Assembly (NCBI GenBank): GCA_000611775.1 | Contig: KK106985.1 | Location: forward strand, 434,001 to 498,000 | Origin: Umbilicaria muhlenbergii | Lineage: Eukaryota; Ascomycota; Lecanoromycetes; Umbilicariales; Umbilicariaceae | DNA: 64,000 nucleotides | Direction: 5' to 3' | Shown here: piece by piece, positions 10,581 to 22,015 of the stretch | Position numbering within the stretch: the first letter of the stretch is position 1 | How the letters are laid out: each line of letters begins with the position of its first letter | The notes under the pieces: model-generated | The model's database searches: none | The model's input: only the letters and a program-made list of their open reading frames with translations | Told to the model about the DNA's origin: nothing | Made by a program: the position numbers and the translations under genes

Positions 10581-11677
10581 GATGATTATTGTTGACGAGA
10601 AGTAGGTAGAGGCTCCCCGTGTTCAACAGATAAAGAGTATAGAGTTGCCATTTCCCGTGCAGATGAAAGCAGAATATCAGACAGAAAAGCAGAAAAGCAT
10701 AGTAGCAGCCCGCGCCATCTCAACTAGGGTATTCACAACGGAAGCAGCAGAATCCGACGGGAGAGAGCCAGACCGACATGCCTGTAGGCTCGTAGGCTCA
10801 GCATGAACAGGACAAGGATCCATTGGCGTCCCCCATCGTTCAGTGACTATGTAGGGAAAGCTTCAACCTTTCATCTGCGCACCTTCTCCGCATCACGCCC
10901 AAAGAGGCACGAGCCCTCTTCCAATTGGACCGCAGCAAACCGCTACCGTCCGTCAAAGGCCAAGATCACCAAGATCCGCACCACTATCGCTCTTTTCGAC
11001 AGCTGATCGGACAAAAGGTTAGCCAGCGCCAATTCATGCGGCAAAGCTTCTGAAGTCTCATCGTCTGTAGACTGCAGTCTCGTACCACTCATCTTGGAGA
11101 GATTAATGACGAACGCTTTAACGTCGGTTCTGTTGAATCCGCAGATTTGGCCGCGCGAGTCAGAGGTTGATCTTAACCTTCCTCGGGAAACTTAGCATTA
11201 GGCGGTGGAACTTGAAAAGCAGCAGCTACGACCTTGGCTTTGTTGGCCATTGCTGGGACAAAGCTTGGCCTAACGTCCACCCTTTGGTCGGGTTTGATAT
11301 GGCTTGGGCTAGATTGAAGATGGGAGATTGGCATGGAGATCATTCTGTCTGTACTTTGTGGTGCTTCCAATGGGACACCGTTGCATCTTGTAGGAATATA
11401 CTGCAGGCTCGACTTCTCAAGTTCGGACGATACTACACAATGTGATGAAGAGATTTACGGAGCAGACATCGATATGCCGTGGCCGAAGCCATTTCCAATC
11501 CATGACTATTAAACAAATGGCATGAAACGCATAAGTCTCCAACACTTATTATTGAAGTATCAAATCGGCTCTATGTTTGTATACAAGGAAATTCTGTTCA
11601 TGCTTCCCGTAACAATTCCTCACATGCTCAGGCTCACCCTGCCCTGTTCCTTCCCCCTCTCCTCTTACACTACTCAT
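10581..11677. other. Intergenic stretch between ferric reductase and H+-ATPase
   Basis: 1097 bases form the ferric reductase promoter and the H+-ATPase 3' flank. A 67-codon basic plus-strand frame at 10803-11006 shows no homology I recognise. CCAAT cores are present (for example minus strand near 10820, and at 10920). I found no full GATA-type iron-repressor site. Confidence 0.4.
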
Positions 11678-14600
11678 CTAATCGTCCTCATCCGCATCAG
11701 TAGCCTTGGGTGCAAGGTGGTACCTATCAATACCATGGTCATCCCTCTCGTGCTCGACAGCAAGCTTCGACAAATGGCCAATGATGTTCTCCATGTTGGT
11801 ATCGCTTCGGCTGCGGGTAGCACGGCCAAGGTTATCGAGCCATGGGATCCGGTTGAGGATGTAGTAAACGATGGCAATGACGATGGTAACACCGATCGAG
11901 TAGCACCAAATGACCACGACGGTGACAACGCTTGTCCATCCATCCTCTCTCTGGTGCCACCTGTCCCTAGGGTTGTCAAGTTCACCGGATCCAGAGATCC
12001 ATCCGAAGATACAGAAGAGAGTTGACAGAACGTCGACACCGAAGATAGCACCAACTAGCTGCCATGATGGCCATGTCTTTGAGCCTCGAGTGACAAAAAT
12101 CAGCCAGTTTTCCGTCAAGGAGATTTCCAAGAAGAGGATTTCTTGAACGGAGCCGTAGTTTTCGACAATGCCACCATTAGGCAAGTACATCGCGCCTCGG
12201 ACAACCCATGTGCCAAGTGCGAGCAGAATGCCGAGGATGATACTGATGATCCAGATCTTGGGCAATTGCCATTCTACCGGACGAGCTTCGTAATGTGCGT
12301 TGTCGTAAGCCACAGCGATCGTTGCCAAGTCAGCGAAAAGAGCGAGGAAAACAATGAGATCGACACGGACGGTTTCGTTGATGATGACCATTGAAGTGAC
12401 GAGATAGATTTCCAAGTGCAGACAGAGCGCAATACGGTATTGGATATAAGCCTTCATGCGCTGGAAGATCTGCCGGGCAATCTTGATCGCGCTGACAATC
12501 GTGCTGAGACCTGGGGCGAGGAAAACGATATCCGCAGCAGCCTGGGCGGCTTCCGAGGCTCCTTCGACGGCAATACCGCAATCGGATTTCTTGAGTGATG
12601 GGGCATCATTGACACCGTCACCAGTCATAGCAGTGAGATGTCCTCTCTGTTGGAACATTTCCACGACCTGATATTTGTGCTCTGGGAAGACTTCAGCGAA
12701 TCCATCAGCCCTTTCAACCAAGTCGTGCTGAGTTGTTCCGCTAAGACCACCCTTGAGAAGTCTCTCAGAGTTGTACACTTTTGTACCAAGAGCAAGCATC
12801 TTGCAGGTTTCTTTGGCGATAGCAATGGCATCACCCGTAAGCATTTTGACGCTGAGACCGAGCGTTTGAGCTTCAGCAATGGTCGAAGCTGTATCTTCAC
12901 GGGGAGGGTCGAACATGGGCAACATTCCGAGCAGAATCCAGTCTTCATCGTTCTTCTTAACGGCAACACCGAGCGAACGGAAACCACGTCGCGCGAATTC
13001 AGTAGCCTTGGACTTGAAATGATCCGCGGTCTCTTTGGAGCAATTGGTGAGGTTCAAGATCGCTTTGGGGGCACCCTTCGCGCACGTATATCTTGTGCCG
13101 TTACATGTGCAGATGGAGGTAATACGCTTGGATACGGGGTCGAAAGGTGTGAATTTCTCGGTCTTCCAGCCTTCTTCTAGAATTTCTCTGGCCTTTGGAT
13201 AGCGCTTAAGCGTCAAGACAGTGACCTTATCGATGGGATCCAGAGATTTAATGTTGTGTGAAGAAGCCAGAGCGGCCACTGCCAACATCCAGTTCACGTC
13301 TTCGCCTTCTGCGACGTAGGGTTCACGGATACTCAATTGGTTGGCCGTTAGCGTACCGGTTTTATCCGAGCAGAGAACGTCGACACCCTAGTCACATATT
13401 AGGTGTTGTTCACGGATAAGAGTACAGATGATCCAACTTACAGCAAGTGATTCGATCGCAGTCAGTTTCTGGACAATCGCCTTTTCTTTGGCCAAATAGG
13501 CAGCTCCAACAGCCAGGGTGGTGGTTGTGACGACTGGAAGACCGACGGGTACACCGACAACAAGTAAGATCAGGGCATAGGTGAGCAGGTTCTGCGAGTG
13601 ACCCTCGGGGGTAGCAATCTTCAGATGGTGGTAGAAGCCACCAATCCAGGCGATCAAAATCCAGCCTACCACCACCACGAGAAGCGCCGTTCCGATAGAG
13701 TTCATAATGGCTTTGAAGTGACCTTGATCCTTGGCACCCTGCACCAAACTGGCAGTTCGACCGACGAAGGAGTATCTCGCAGATGCAGTGACCACGCCAA
13801 AAGCCTTTCCGCGCTTGCAACCGGTGGTGTAGTATACGGTATCACCCATAAACTTGTCGACGGCAAGAGATTCACCAGTAATGGCAGATTGATCTGCGGC
13901 AACGAGAGAAGTTCCTCTATGGGCGTCCTTGTCCTCATCCTCATCTTCACCTTGGTCTTTCTTTTCTTTGGTCGTTTCTTCTTGGTGATCTCGTTGCATC
14001 TCCTGGTATGCGGCGAAAGCTTCCGGGTTCTCGTAATCGCATATTAGATTCGCGTCGGCTGGGATGACCGAGCCTTCTTCGACAATGATCTGCGCAGTGT
14101 GAGCGTATATAACAAGATAGAAAGGTGTCGCCATACAATGTCTCCAGGTACAAGTTCGCGAGCCTTGATGTCCATCTCCTGCCCGTCGCGGACGACGCGA
14201 GCTTTCATGGCAATGTCACCTTTCAGACTGGCGACGACGTCGGCAGCTTGTTTCTCCTGGTACCAACCGACAGTGGCATTGAGCATCAGGATACCGATAA
14301 TGACACCGAAATCAATCCATTCACGTAGACCGGCAGCAAGAAGGACAGCAAGTTCCATGACTAGAAACGTCAACACCGCTCGAATGGCGCCGACTGAAGA
14401 AGCACTCACCATAGAGAATGGGGCCAGTAAAGTAGGTCAAGAATTTGATGAACATGTTCTCCTTCTCGGTGGTGAGTTCGTTCCACCCGGCCCTCCTCCG
14501 GCGGCCCTCGATTTCGCCGCTGGACAGACCCTTGTGGATATCGGTTTCGATCCAATCGTCCGGGACGATGAAATCAGCTGCATCTTCTTTCTTGGCGAAC

Positions 14601-14812
14601 CAGGTCCACGGTGCCCACCATTTCTTCTTCTTCTCGGGCAGGTCATCGTCGGGGGTCGAGACGACCGACTTCCTTCGTCCGTCGCGATACGTGGAGATAT
14701 ACCTCACCAGAGCGGCATACTCATCGAGCTTCTCGAGTTGCTCCGTGTCGAAGCCGACCTCCTTGTTGGCGTCGCCATTCTCCAGGTCGGGGTGAGTACC
14801 CTTCTCCGGCAT
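11678..14812 (-). CDS. pma1: Plasma-membrane H+-ATPase (P-type, PMA1 family)
   Basis: Four exons: 14812-14410, 14360-14137, 14089-13442 and 13387-11678 (994 aa), with introns of 49, 47 and 54 nt. It pumps protons out of the cell using ATP. Motifs in order are the actuator ITGES, the phosphorylation site CSDKTGTLT (formed across the last intron), KGAPKAIL for nucleotide binding, and TGDGVNDAPSLKKSDCGIAV. The ten-helix membrane part includes LFADLATIAVAYDNA. The Arg/Ser-bearing C-terminal tail is typical of the autoinhibitory region. A Glu/Asp/Lys-rich insert sits before the TGES domain, as in filamentous fungi. The start MPEKGTHPDLENGD is preferred for its CACA-ATG context; an in-frame ATG-equivalent lies 21 codons upstream. 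The flanking promoter is pyrimidine-rich in the sense strand, as in strongly expressed genes. Confidence 0.95.
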
Positions 14813-15310
14813 TGTGAGCTGGGTTGAGGGAGGGACGAGCACAATGCTAGGAAGGGGGTGACTACAACGACGCAACGGTGGGAGGGGAGGGAGGAGAAGA
14901 GGAGGTAATAAGGGAAACGGGAATGGGAGGAAATGAGGGGTTTCCGGTAGTATTATTCACTTTGGAGCCGGCCGGGTGCGTGAATAGCACAGCGTGCGAG
15001 AGCCTAGCGGTCTAGCTCGCTGATAATAACTCAAGCCGTCACGCCGGCAAGCCGTGTACGTGCACATGAGATGTTCCGTTACTCCCGCGGGGACGCTGTT
15101 CGGGGCGTAGGAGTGGGACAGTCCAGCTGGGAGGCTGGGGAACTATCTGCGTGCAGTATCTCGCATCCGGCCTCGTACATTCTTGCAGCGAGCAGCGAGA
15201 GGAGGGTGAAGCCACTGCCGTCAAGGCCGGCTAAGGTGGGCGAGGTGACCCATGCATGTCCGTTTTTCGGGACGGATTCATATAAATCACGCATACAATG
15301 TAAATGACCG

Positions 15311-15371
15311 CCAATACCAATCTGACACCAATCTGACGCCAATCTAACACCCATCGTACACCAATCCCATC
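15311..15371. promoter_or_regulatory. Tandem CCAAT array with 11-bp period
   Basis: One CCAAT at 15311 is followed by five 11-bp units starting at 15317, 15328, 15339, 15350 and 15361, consensus CCAATCTGACA. The fourth unit reads CCCAT instead of CCAAT. In total there are five intact CCAAT boxes in 55 bases, all on the plus strand. CCAAT is the site of the Hap2/3/5 complex. The array lies about 500 bases upstream of the H+-ATPase start. Confidence 0.6.
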
Positions 15372-16136
15372 CCGGTCCCCGCCCGGCGCCTGTCGTCATT
15401 TCCCCCCGGCCTCCACCAACGTCTGGCCGAAGCGTGACCGCACCGCATCAGGGCCTCGTCGAGAGCTGAGTGGGAACGACCGTCGAGGACGGAGGACTCT
15501 TATCAGCGACACCCCGTCATCGAGCCCTATCCCTTGGCGCACCCACCTGTGTTCGCACCGCTGTACGAGTTATCCCGGCTGGTGTGCGATGTGCGACAAT
15601 CAGAGGCCGTTGAGTTCACAGCGAGTCGACCGTGGCTTGCTCCATGAAGATGCCGCCCCGCTATTGGAGCGCTGAATTGCCGGATGGAATTGACTTTGCT
15701 CGTAGCGCGCTTGAGTGACGAGCCTAGGCGACATGGAGTTAGATGGCCACGCAGGCCGAGCTTGCGAGCTTTGACCCCATTCGCAGAGCTCCAGCGCAGA
15801 GTCAGAATGGCCACAGGCCACAAAGCACCAGAATGTCAAGAAGAGGCCCGATTGCTTTTTTGAACAAGCACATTGCTTGTGTGGATTCCTTGTCAATGGA
15901 AGCCTTATCAATTGGGGGCCCATCAGACCCCATCAGAGCTTCGAATCCGGTCCGTGTCTTTCCCAATCCGTACCTGGCCCTCTGGACCCGGCGATAAAGT
16001 GAAAAAACAAGAAGAAAAGGCTCGTCTCATCGCATTCCGACCGATCCATCTCTGTGCGACGGTGCGTGGTTTGTTTCAGCGTCTCATGGTCTGATTCGTT
16101 ATCCCATGAGATTCCACCGAGCTAAATGCGAGCCAA

Positions 16137-16214
16137 CAAGCTACCCACCTACCTAGTAGTGCGATGAACGCACAACAGACAAGCTACCCACCTAGTGCGT
16201 TGAACGCACAACAA
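16137..16214. repeat. Two direct repeats, each with an inverted-repeat core
   Basis: Copies start at 16137 and 16180, sharing CAAGCTACCCACCTA and then GTGCG-TGAACGCACAAC. The core of the second copy is GTGCGTT-G-AACGCAC, a 7-bp arm inverted repeat around one base; the first copy has one arm mismatch (GTGCGAT). The first copy contains an additional short CCTA-type insertion. Confidence 0.6.
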
Positions 16215-18104
16215 ACGCCCACATGGCATCCGTTCCAACCTAATTAGCTGTCATCTCCAAAGATCCCAATTGCAATCCCGATCCTCCCTCCAATCCTACT
16301 GCCATGAACGGAAGACCGATAAAATACACCCAGCCCAGGCTAGGCCTGTATGGACATGGTGTGGTGGGACTGGACTGCTGCTGGCCGCTCACTGGGCCGT
16401 CTGGCAAACAAGCTTTAGGCGACGCTGTGCCCAAGCTCGCTCACGAGGCACTAGCAAAGGCTCCCCTGTAGTCCGATAGTCCTCCTTGACGAGGCTGCCT
16501 GGGAGCATCGAATCCAGCAAATCATGGCGTCTCACATCAGATCGACCGAGAGCCGAGGAGGATTGAGGGCAATGTCCATCTCGGGTGTCGGGGAGCAACG
16601 AGCGAAGAAGATGGTGAGGCTCAGTCTGATTACAGGAATGGGATTCGAAGATTCAATCAAAAGATTCCATCACAGATTCCTACCGATACGAGCGAAAACA
16701 AAGCAGAGAACGGCATGGAATGATGCTGTGCGACAGTGCGGGGTTGAACGGTTGATCGCCAAGGTCGCTCACCGAGTTCGCCGACGTCCTGTTGCACCGC
16801 AACGGGAGCGCCCTCGGGGCTGCAGGGAAAAGAAAGTCAAAGGCAAAGTGGCGGGCATCTGACATCTGCCTGAAGACTCCTCAGGCCCTTCTAATCTGTC
16901 TGACGACTGACGTAAGGGATCCCGGCTCGTTCGGCCATGGCCGTGAGGGAATAAAGATCCTTTCACCGGCGGGGCTCGCACTTTCTTCCGGGTAGATAGA
17001 GTCCAAAATGCCTCGTAGCTTTTGCCGCCGTGGATGCGATGTCGAAAGGACATTGGAAAAGATTTTCTGTCATCCATAATTCCCTCAATTGCCTCACGGA
17101 CCGAAGGCCGATGTCGCAGTGCTGAGGTATAACCGTGCTGTTCCTGCAGACCGGCGGCAAAAGCTGTGGTTGGCTTATCTGTGACGATTACGCATCTCAT
17201 GGGCAGATAAGCGGCCTATTCATTTGACGACGACAATGACGACGACGACTCAAAGAACAGTCATCAAGGCCCGGCTTCCTGTGAAGCAAGGTACACAGCC
17301 TATTGTATCAGGCAGACAGGAATCAGTCAATAAACGGCCCCTAACAGTCCCGACCGATGGACCAGGCCATGCCTGCATTGAAGGTCACACCCCCAAACGG
17401 ACGTCATCAGGATGATTCATACCGGACCCGCTCAACAGTGACGCTCCCTTGGGCCTGGGGCTCTGGATGTGACTTCTGAGAATGTTCAGTTTGTCTTGTC
17501 GATTAGGAATAACACGGCTTTTTGCAGCCTTTACAGGCCATGGGCAGGAGTTTGTCTCGATTTCTACTTTGCACACGTGATAGTTGTCCCACTGGCTGGC
17601 AGTCGAGTTGGATTTCTATCTCGCTAAATCACCTTCTCACCGTCTTGGGATCTCCAACCATGACACCTCGGATCGTCTGCAGGCCGCCTGAGTACTTAAC
17701 CAGAGAATGTGCTTTCGTATCTCGCAGGCATGTTTGAATCCTTCTACCGTGTTCCGTACCTTGTTGCACCTATATTTGCGGAGGAAGAGAGACGGTGCGA
17801 TTTCCCCAACCAATGGCTGGCAGCACTATATCGTCGTTGTCAGCGTTATACATTGGTACAGGAGCTTGTCAGCTTGTCAGCTCTTACCTTTACATTCTTT
17901 TCCATCAGCGAAGGCGGTGTGCCCTTGATTTCGCCTTTTAAGACTCGTCTCCGCTAGTAGAGAGCATCTTCCTGCAATATTCACTGGAGTCTGTACAGAA
18001 CATTCAAAGCAGCGGCCTTTTACGACTCTCGTCAAGGCCATCTGGACTGCTTGTCTCTGTCGAAACACCTTCGCATTCCAAGCACCGCAGGAGACCGCGG
18101 CGCA

Positions 18105-19223
18105 ATGTCTCGAGCACTCAGCGACCGGGAGCGTTTTCCCGAGGCCTTCGTTGAAGGCACAATCGACCGTCGGAACTACAAGCGTGTTGTGCCGATGAAG
18201 GTGCTGGTCTGCGGAATGTTTCGTACCGGAACCAAATGTAAGTGTATTATGGAACTGGTGTCTGGGCCCTCTCAGGCGAGTTGGAAGTCCATGGCTTACG
18301 AAAACCGATGTCCTAGCTATCCGCACAGCTCTCAAGGAGCTCGGATACATGGACACGTATCATATGGATTCCTGTATGGAGAACCCCCCGGATTGCGATT
18401 TATGGGCAGAAGCCTTGGATGCGAAATACAATGGAAAGGGGCGAAAATTCGGGAGGGAGGATTGGGATCAGCTATTAGGTCATTGCCAGGTGAGTGGGAG
18501 CAACGATGCGAGGTCGGCCTGGGATGTAAGCGGAGGGCCTGTGAGGCTTCCAGATAGGTAGTCTGAGCACCTCCCGTCCATTTTAACCAACGGAAGCCTC
18601 TCCCAACTGGCTTTCCACACCCCGCAATCGTTATAGCGAGAGGGGTTCTCAAGACCAACAGCAGCTGACAAAGAATTTCTGTTCGGTAGGCGGTTTGCGA
18701 TGCACCTACTGCATTTTTCATGCCTGAGCTCATCGCCGCTTATCCTGAAGCAAAAGTCATCCTTACCATTCGGGACCTTGACGCTTGGCACAGCTCTTGC
18801 GAGAAAACCATCCTGGGAATTTCAGATTCTCTTCTCGTGAACTTCCTCGGATTCCTTGATCCCCTTGGTCTTAAGAGGTTCCTTCGCATGCACCGTCTGT
18901 TATTCTGCGGTCAGTTCCAGAGCGATGAGGGCTTCCGTAAGCATGGCAAAGAGATACACGCTGCCATGCTGGACGAGATTCGACGAATTGTGCCCCAGGA
19001 GAGACTGTTAGAGTATAGACTCACCGATGGCTGGGGCCCGCTCTGCAAGTTCCTCGGGGACGACATTCCGAAAACCCCGTTTCCCAGGATCAATGAGAGC
19101 GCCGAGTTTAATGACAGGAACGCGGTACTCTTGAAGCGTACGCTGCGTCGAATTGCTAAGCGTTCCCTTCCTATACTTGCAGCGCTTGTAGCTGTTGGCG
19201 GGGCGTATTTTCTAAGAAGGTGA
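18105..19223 (+). CDS. Sulfotransferase-like P-loop protein (fungal Sulfotransfer_4 type)
   Basis: Three exons: 18105-18237, 18317-18489 and 18690-19223 (279 aa), introns 79 and 200 nt. The N-terminal MKVLVCGMFRTGTKSIRTAL is the 5'-phosphosulfate/P-loop-like segment and is rebuilt exactly across intron 1. YMDTYHM, KVILTIRDLDAWHSSC and ENPPDCDLWAEA fit the widespread fungal sulfotransferase-like family of unknown substrate. Splicing of intron 2 gives GHCQAVCDAPTAFFMPEL. The C-terminus ends in a hydrophobic stretch (LPILAALVAVGGAYFLRR), suggesting a tail anchor. It ends only 27 bases from the stop of the convergent binding-protein-like gene, so the transcripts must overlap. Confidence 0.82.
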
Positions 19224-19250
19224 TAGATTTTAGATTAGAGGCTATAAATT

Positions 19251-20225
19251 TCAAGTAGTCTTAGCTATTGCTATTATGGTATCTGCTTTTACATCCCTTC
19301 CCTCAATCACCCCAGCTTTTCTCAGGATATCGATGGTCTTATCTATCGTTTGTACACTCACTCCTTTCACATCTTCAGCGAATTCCACAGTCTTCAGCCA
19401 TTCCGTGGCATCTTCTGCTGAATAATCTAATTGCGTACTAATGTACTCGACGGCCTCTTCGCGGTGTTTTTTGAAATATTCTACCCCCCTGTTTATCTTC
19501 TCGAACATGCCTTCGAGCCTTTTGTCATGCGGATCCCTGGAAATGATCTTCCATGAGCTCCAGGGCGTGTAAATTTCCCCAATCCTCTTGATCTCTCCGT
19601 TGTCGTAGTATTTCTTCGACGTAAAGTGTTCCCACATGAAGAAGTCGGCAGTGCTATCGTTGACTGCTTCGCGAAGCTTGGCGAATGTCTGTAGAGGTAC
19701 GACGTCAAACGGCGGATCTCCCGGCGCTTTAAGCCAACCTCTGGTGTCTGCCAGAACAAATCCCATGACATATGAACCACTGAAAAGGGTCAATATGGGT
19801 ACCGGTTCCGTAGTGCACCATCACGATGCACATACCTGCCAATCCTGCTAACACCAATCTTGGTGTCCTTCAATTCCGAAACATCCTTCAGCTCTCTCTT
19901 CGCTCCTGTACTGATTGCCCAGCATAAGGGCGTCTCAACGTAGGTACCAACGATCTTGAAGCCTGCGTTGTCTCCTTGCTTGCCTAAGCCAGCCACCCAT
20001 CCTTCCGTCAAGCCGATGCCCACGTCTATCTCATTGGCTTGCAGCGATGTGATCATGTGGCCCGTGCCAGAAGGAAACGGTATGAGGGTCGCTCCAAGGC
20101 CAAAGTATTTTTGTGCGAAATGAATCGGGGTCGAAAAGTGCTCTATGGGAAGTCAGTCACTAACCTCTGTATTTGGCTGGAGCATGCCGACCTGGGACAA
20201 ATCCGATGCGGAGCGGTTCGGACAT
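19251..20225 (-). CDS. Periplasmic-binding-protein-like (type II, Ca3427-like) protein
   Basis: Three exons: 20225-20192, 20142-19836 and 19779-19251 (289 aa). The start MSEPLRIGFVP joins EHFSTPIHFAQKYFGL, then FPSGTGHMITSLQANEIDVGIGLTEGW, DTKIGVSRIGSGSYVMGFVLAD and the second lobe with DFFMWEHFTSKKYYD. This is the two-lobed substrate-binding fold seen in NMT1/SsuA-like proteins and in fungal Ca3427-type proteins. No signal peptide and no transporter genes adjoin it, so it may bind a small ligand inside the cell; the ligand is unknown. The first intron (49 nt) uses a weak GTCGGC donor; the better GTTAGT donor nearby would leave only a 22-nt intron. Convergent with the sulfotransferase-like gene. 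Confidence 0.8.
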
Positions 20226-20641
20226 TTTGCAGACGGAACAGTCAAACGTAAAGAGAATATGTACCTATGTCTCTGTGCTTCAATATATGTAGTCAGTAGT
20301 AACGGCAGACGTTAAAACATGTTGGAATGAATGTGAAGGGTTGGATACTTTGGCGATGACGTCATAGGGAAGCTGCATCTGCAGTCCCTCAGTCCCACGA
20401 AGCTTCCGCTGCCTACCTTAGCACACTCAATCAGGATCTACTACACACGGTTGGCTTGCGCTATCCTCTTCCTCGCCCGTAGGAGGTGATGTATCACGAA
20501 CACTCACTCATCCGATAACAAACTGAACTAGGCTGTAGGAAGCCCTAACATATAGCCCTATTTGCACCTTGAAGTACAAGTACGAGCCCTTGGATGTTGG
20601 ATTGGTCTCGGGTAGCTTAATTCGTACCCTCCGAACTACAC
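20226..20641. promoter_or_regulatory. Divergent promoter of binding-protein-like and exopolyphosphatase genes
   Basis: 416 bases separate two divergent start codons. It contains a TGACGTCA palindrome (CRE-like) in GATGACGTCATAG around 20354-20366. No open frame is supported. Confidence 0.5.
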
Positions 20642-22015
20642 ATGGCATTTCCCCGGAACTCCCTCAGAGCCTTTCTGGCCCACGCTAAGTCGGCTCTCGC
20701 AACTGCAATACAACAATCCCAAAAGGTGACCCTTGTGATTGGCAACGAATCAGCCGGTAACCCACCCCCACCGCAAACCCACACATCATTCACCAAGGCT
20801 GACATCACCATAGACCTCGACTCCCTAACCTCCTCCCTCCTCTACGCCTACCTCCGCTCCCTCTCCCCGCCCGCCTCAGCATTTACCCCCCTCTACATCC
20901 CCCTCCTCTGCATCCCCTCCTCCGACCTCCCCCTCCGCCCCGAATATACCCCCGTCCTCCACCACGCCAACCTCACCCCCTCCCACCTCATCACCCTCTC
21001 CGACCTCCCCCCCTTCCCGCACCTGCACTCATCCCTCCCCCCCCGCACCACCCGCTTCATCCTCGTCGACCACAACTCCCTCTCCCCCCCCCTCGCTCCC
21101 ATCTACTCCCCCACCGTCCACGGCACCATCGACCACCACGAAGACGAACACTCCGTCCCCCGCACCACAGACCCCGAACCCCGCCTCATCCAACCCTGCG
21201 GCTCCTGCACCAGCCTCGTCGTCCGCTATTGTCGCCCAACCTGGGACGCGCTCTCCACAACGGCCCTCTCCTCCGGCGCCGCGCATGGGCAAGGCGAGTC
21301 CCCCATCATGGACGACAGCGCCGTGGTCGCGACCTGGGACGCGCAGGTGGCGAAACTGGCGCTCGCGAGCGTGCTGGTCGATACGGCGAACCTGACCGCG
21401 GCGGGGAAAGTCGACGCCGTCGACCGGGAAGCGGTCGAGTATTTGGAAGCGAAGATCCTGCTGTCGGCGCGGGAGGCGCGGACGTGGGATCGGGGGCGGT
21501 TTTACGAGGAGGTGGAGGGGGCGAAGCGGGATATTGCCGGGTTGGAGCTCGGGGATGTGTTGAGGAAGGATTATAAGGCGTGGAGGGAGGGGGGAGGGGA
21601 GGTGGGGATTAGTTCTGTGGTTAGGCCTTTGAGGTTTTTGGTGGGGAAGGCGGGGGATGAAGCGGCGGCGGGGCGGGGAGGGGAACGGGGGGCGTTTGAT
21701 CAGGCTCTGGAGGCGTTTATGCAGGAGAGGGATTTGGCGGTGTATGCGATTATGACTACGGCTACTACGGCCGAGGGGGAATTTCAGCGTGAGTTGCTAT
21801 TGCAGGCACGACCTGAGGGGAGGAGGGCGGCGGAAAAGTTTGTGGAGCAGGCGACGGTGGAGCTGGGGCTTGAGGCGTGGAATGGTGGCTCAATGGAGGA
21901 GGTGGACGATCTGAAGCCTGTGGATGAGCGGGTCTATCGTAAGGTCTGGCGGCAGAAAGAGGTCGGCAAGAGTAGGAAGCAGGTTGCGCCGTTGTTGCGG
22001 GCGGCGATGAGATGA
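20642..22015 (+). CDS. ppx1: Exopolyphosphatase (DHH family, PPX1-like)
   Basis: Single exon, 457 aa, close to the usual length of fungal PPX1. It hydrolyses inorganic polyphosphate from the ends, releasing phosphate. The DHH signatures appear in order: NESAGN, then the metal-binding DLDSLTSSLLYAYL, FILVDHN, the defining IDHHEDEH and LVDTANLT. The C-terminal DHHA2 half includes DLAVYAIMTTATTAEGEF and ends with RKVWRQKEVGKSRKQVAPLL. The first 250 codons are extremely C-rich, while the last 200 become G/T-rich, a sharp composition switch within one gene. Divergent from the binding-protein-like gene and convergent with the KDM5 gene. Confidence 0.9.
   Translation: MAFPRNSLRAFLAHAKSALATAIQQSQKVTLVIGNESAGNPPPPQTHTSFTKADITIDLDSLTSSLLYAYLRSLSPPASAFTPLYIPLLCIPSSDLPLRPEYTPVLHHANLTPSHLITLSDLPPFPHLHSSLPPRTTRFILVDHNSLSPPLAPIYSPTVHGTIDHHEDEHSVPRTTDPEPRLIQPCGSCTSLVVRYCRPTWDALSTTALSSGAAHGQGESPIMDDSAVVATWDAQVAKLALASVLVDTANLTAAGKVDAVDREAVEYLEAKILLSAREARTWDRGRFYEEVEGAKRDIAGLELGDVLRKDYKAWREGGGEVGISSVVRPLRFLVGKAGDEAAAGRGGERGAFDQALEAFMQERDLAVYAIMTTATTAEGEFQRELLLQARPEGRRAAEKFVEQATVELGLEAWNGGSMEEVDDLKPVDERVYRKVWRQKEVGKSRKQVAPLLRAAMR

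Larger units (their letters stand above)
14813..18104. other. 3.3-kb stretch without supported genes
   Basis: This is long divergent spacer between the H+-ATPase and the sulfotransferase-like gene. It holds a CCAAT tandem array (15311-15371) and a pair of direct repeats with inverted-repeat cores (16137-16214), listed separately. Open frames reach about 159 codons but none shows a domain, and they lie on both strands without any spliced pattern I could support. Confidence 0.5.

Noticed and set aside
10803-11006. 67-codon basic plus-strand frame
   Set aside because: It looks like a possible small mitochondrial protein, but no family motif, splice context or conservation can be shown.
10581-11100. 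GATA-type iron-repressor site upstream of the ferric reductase
   Set aside because: Only partial matches to ATCWGATAA were seen, no better than chance.
16137-16214. CRISPR-like direct repeats
   Set aside because: Only two copies without regular unique spacers, and the genome is eukaryotic.
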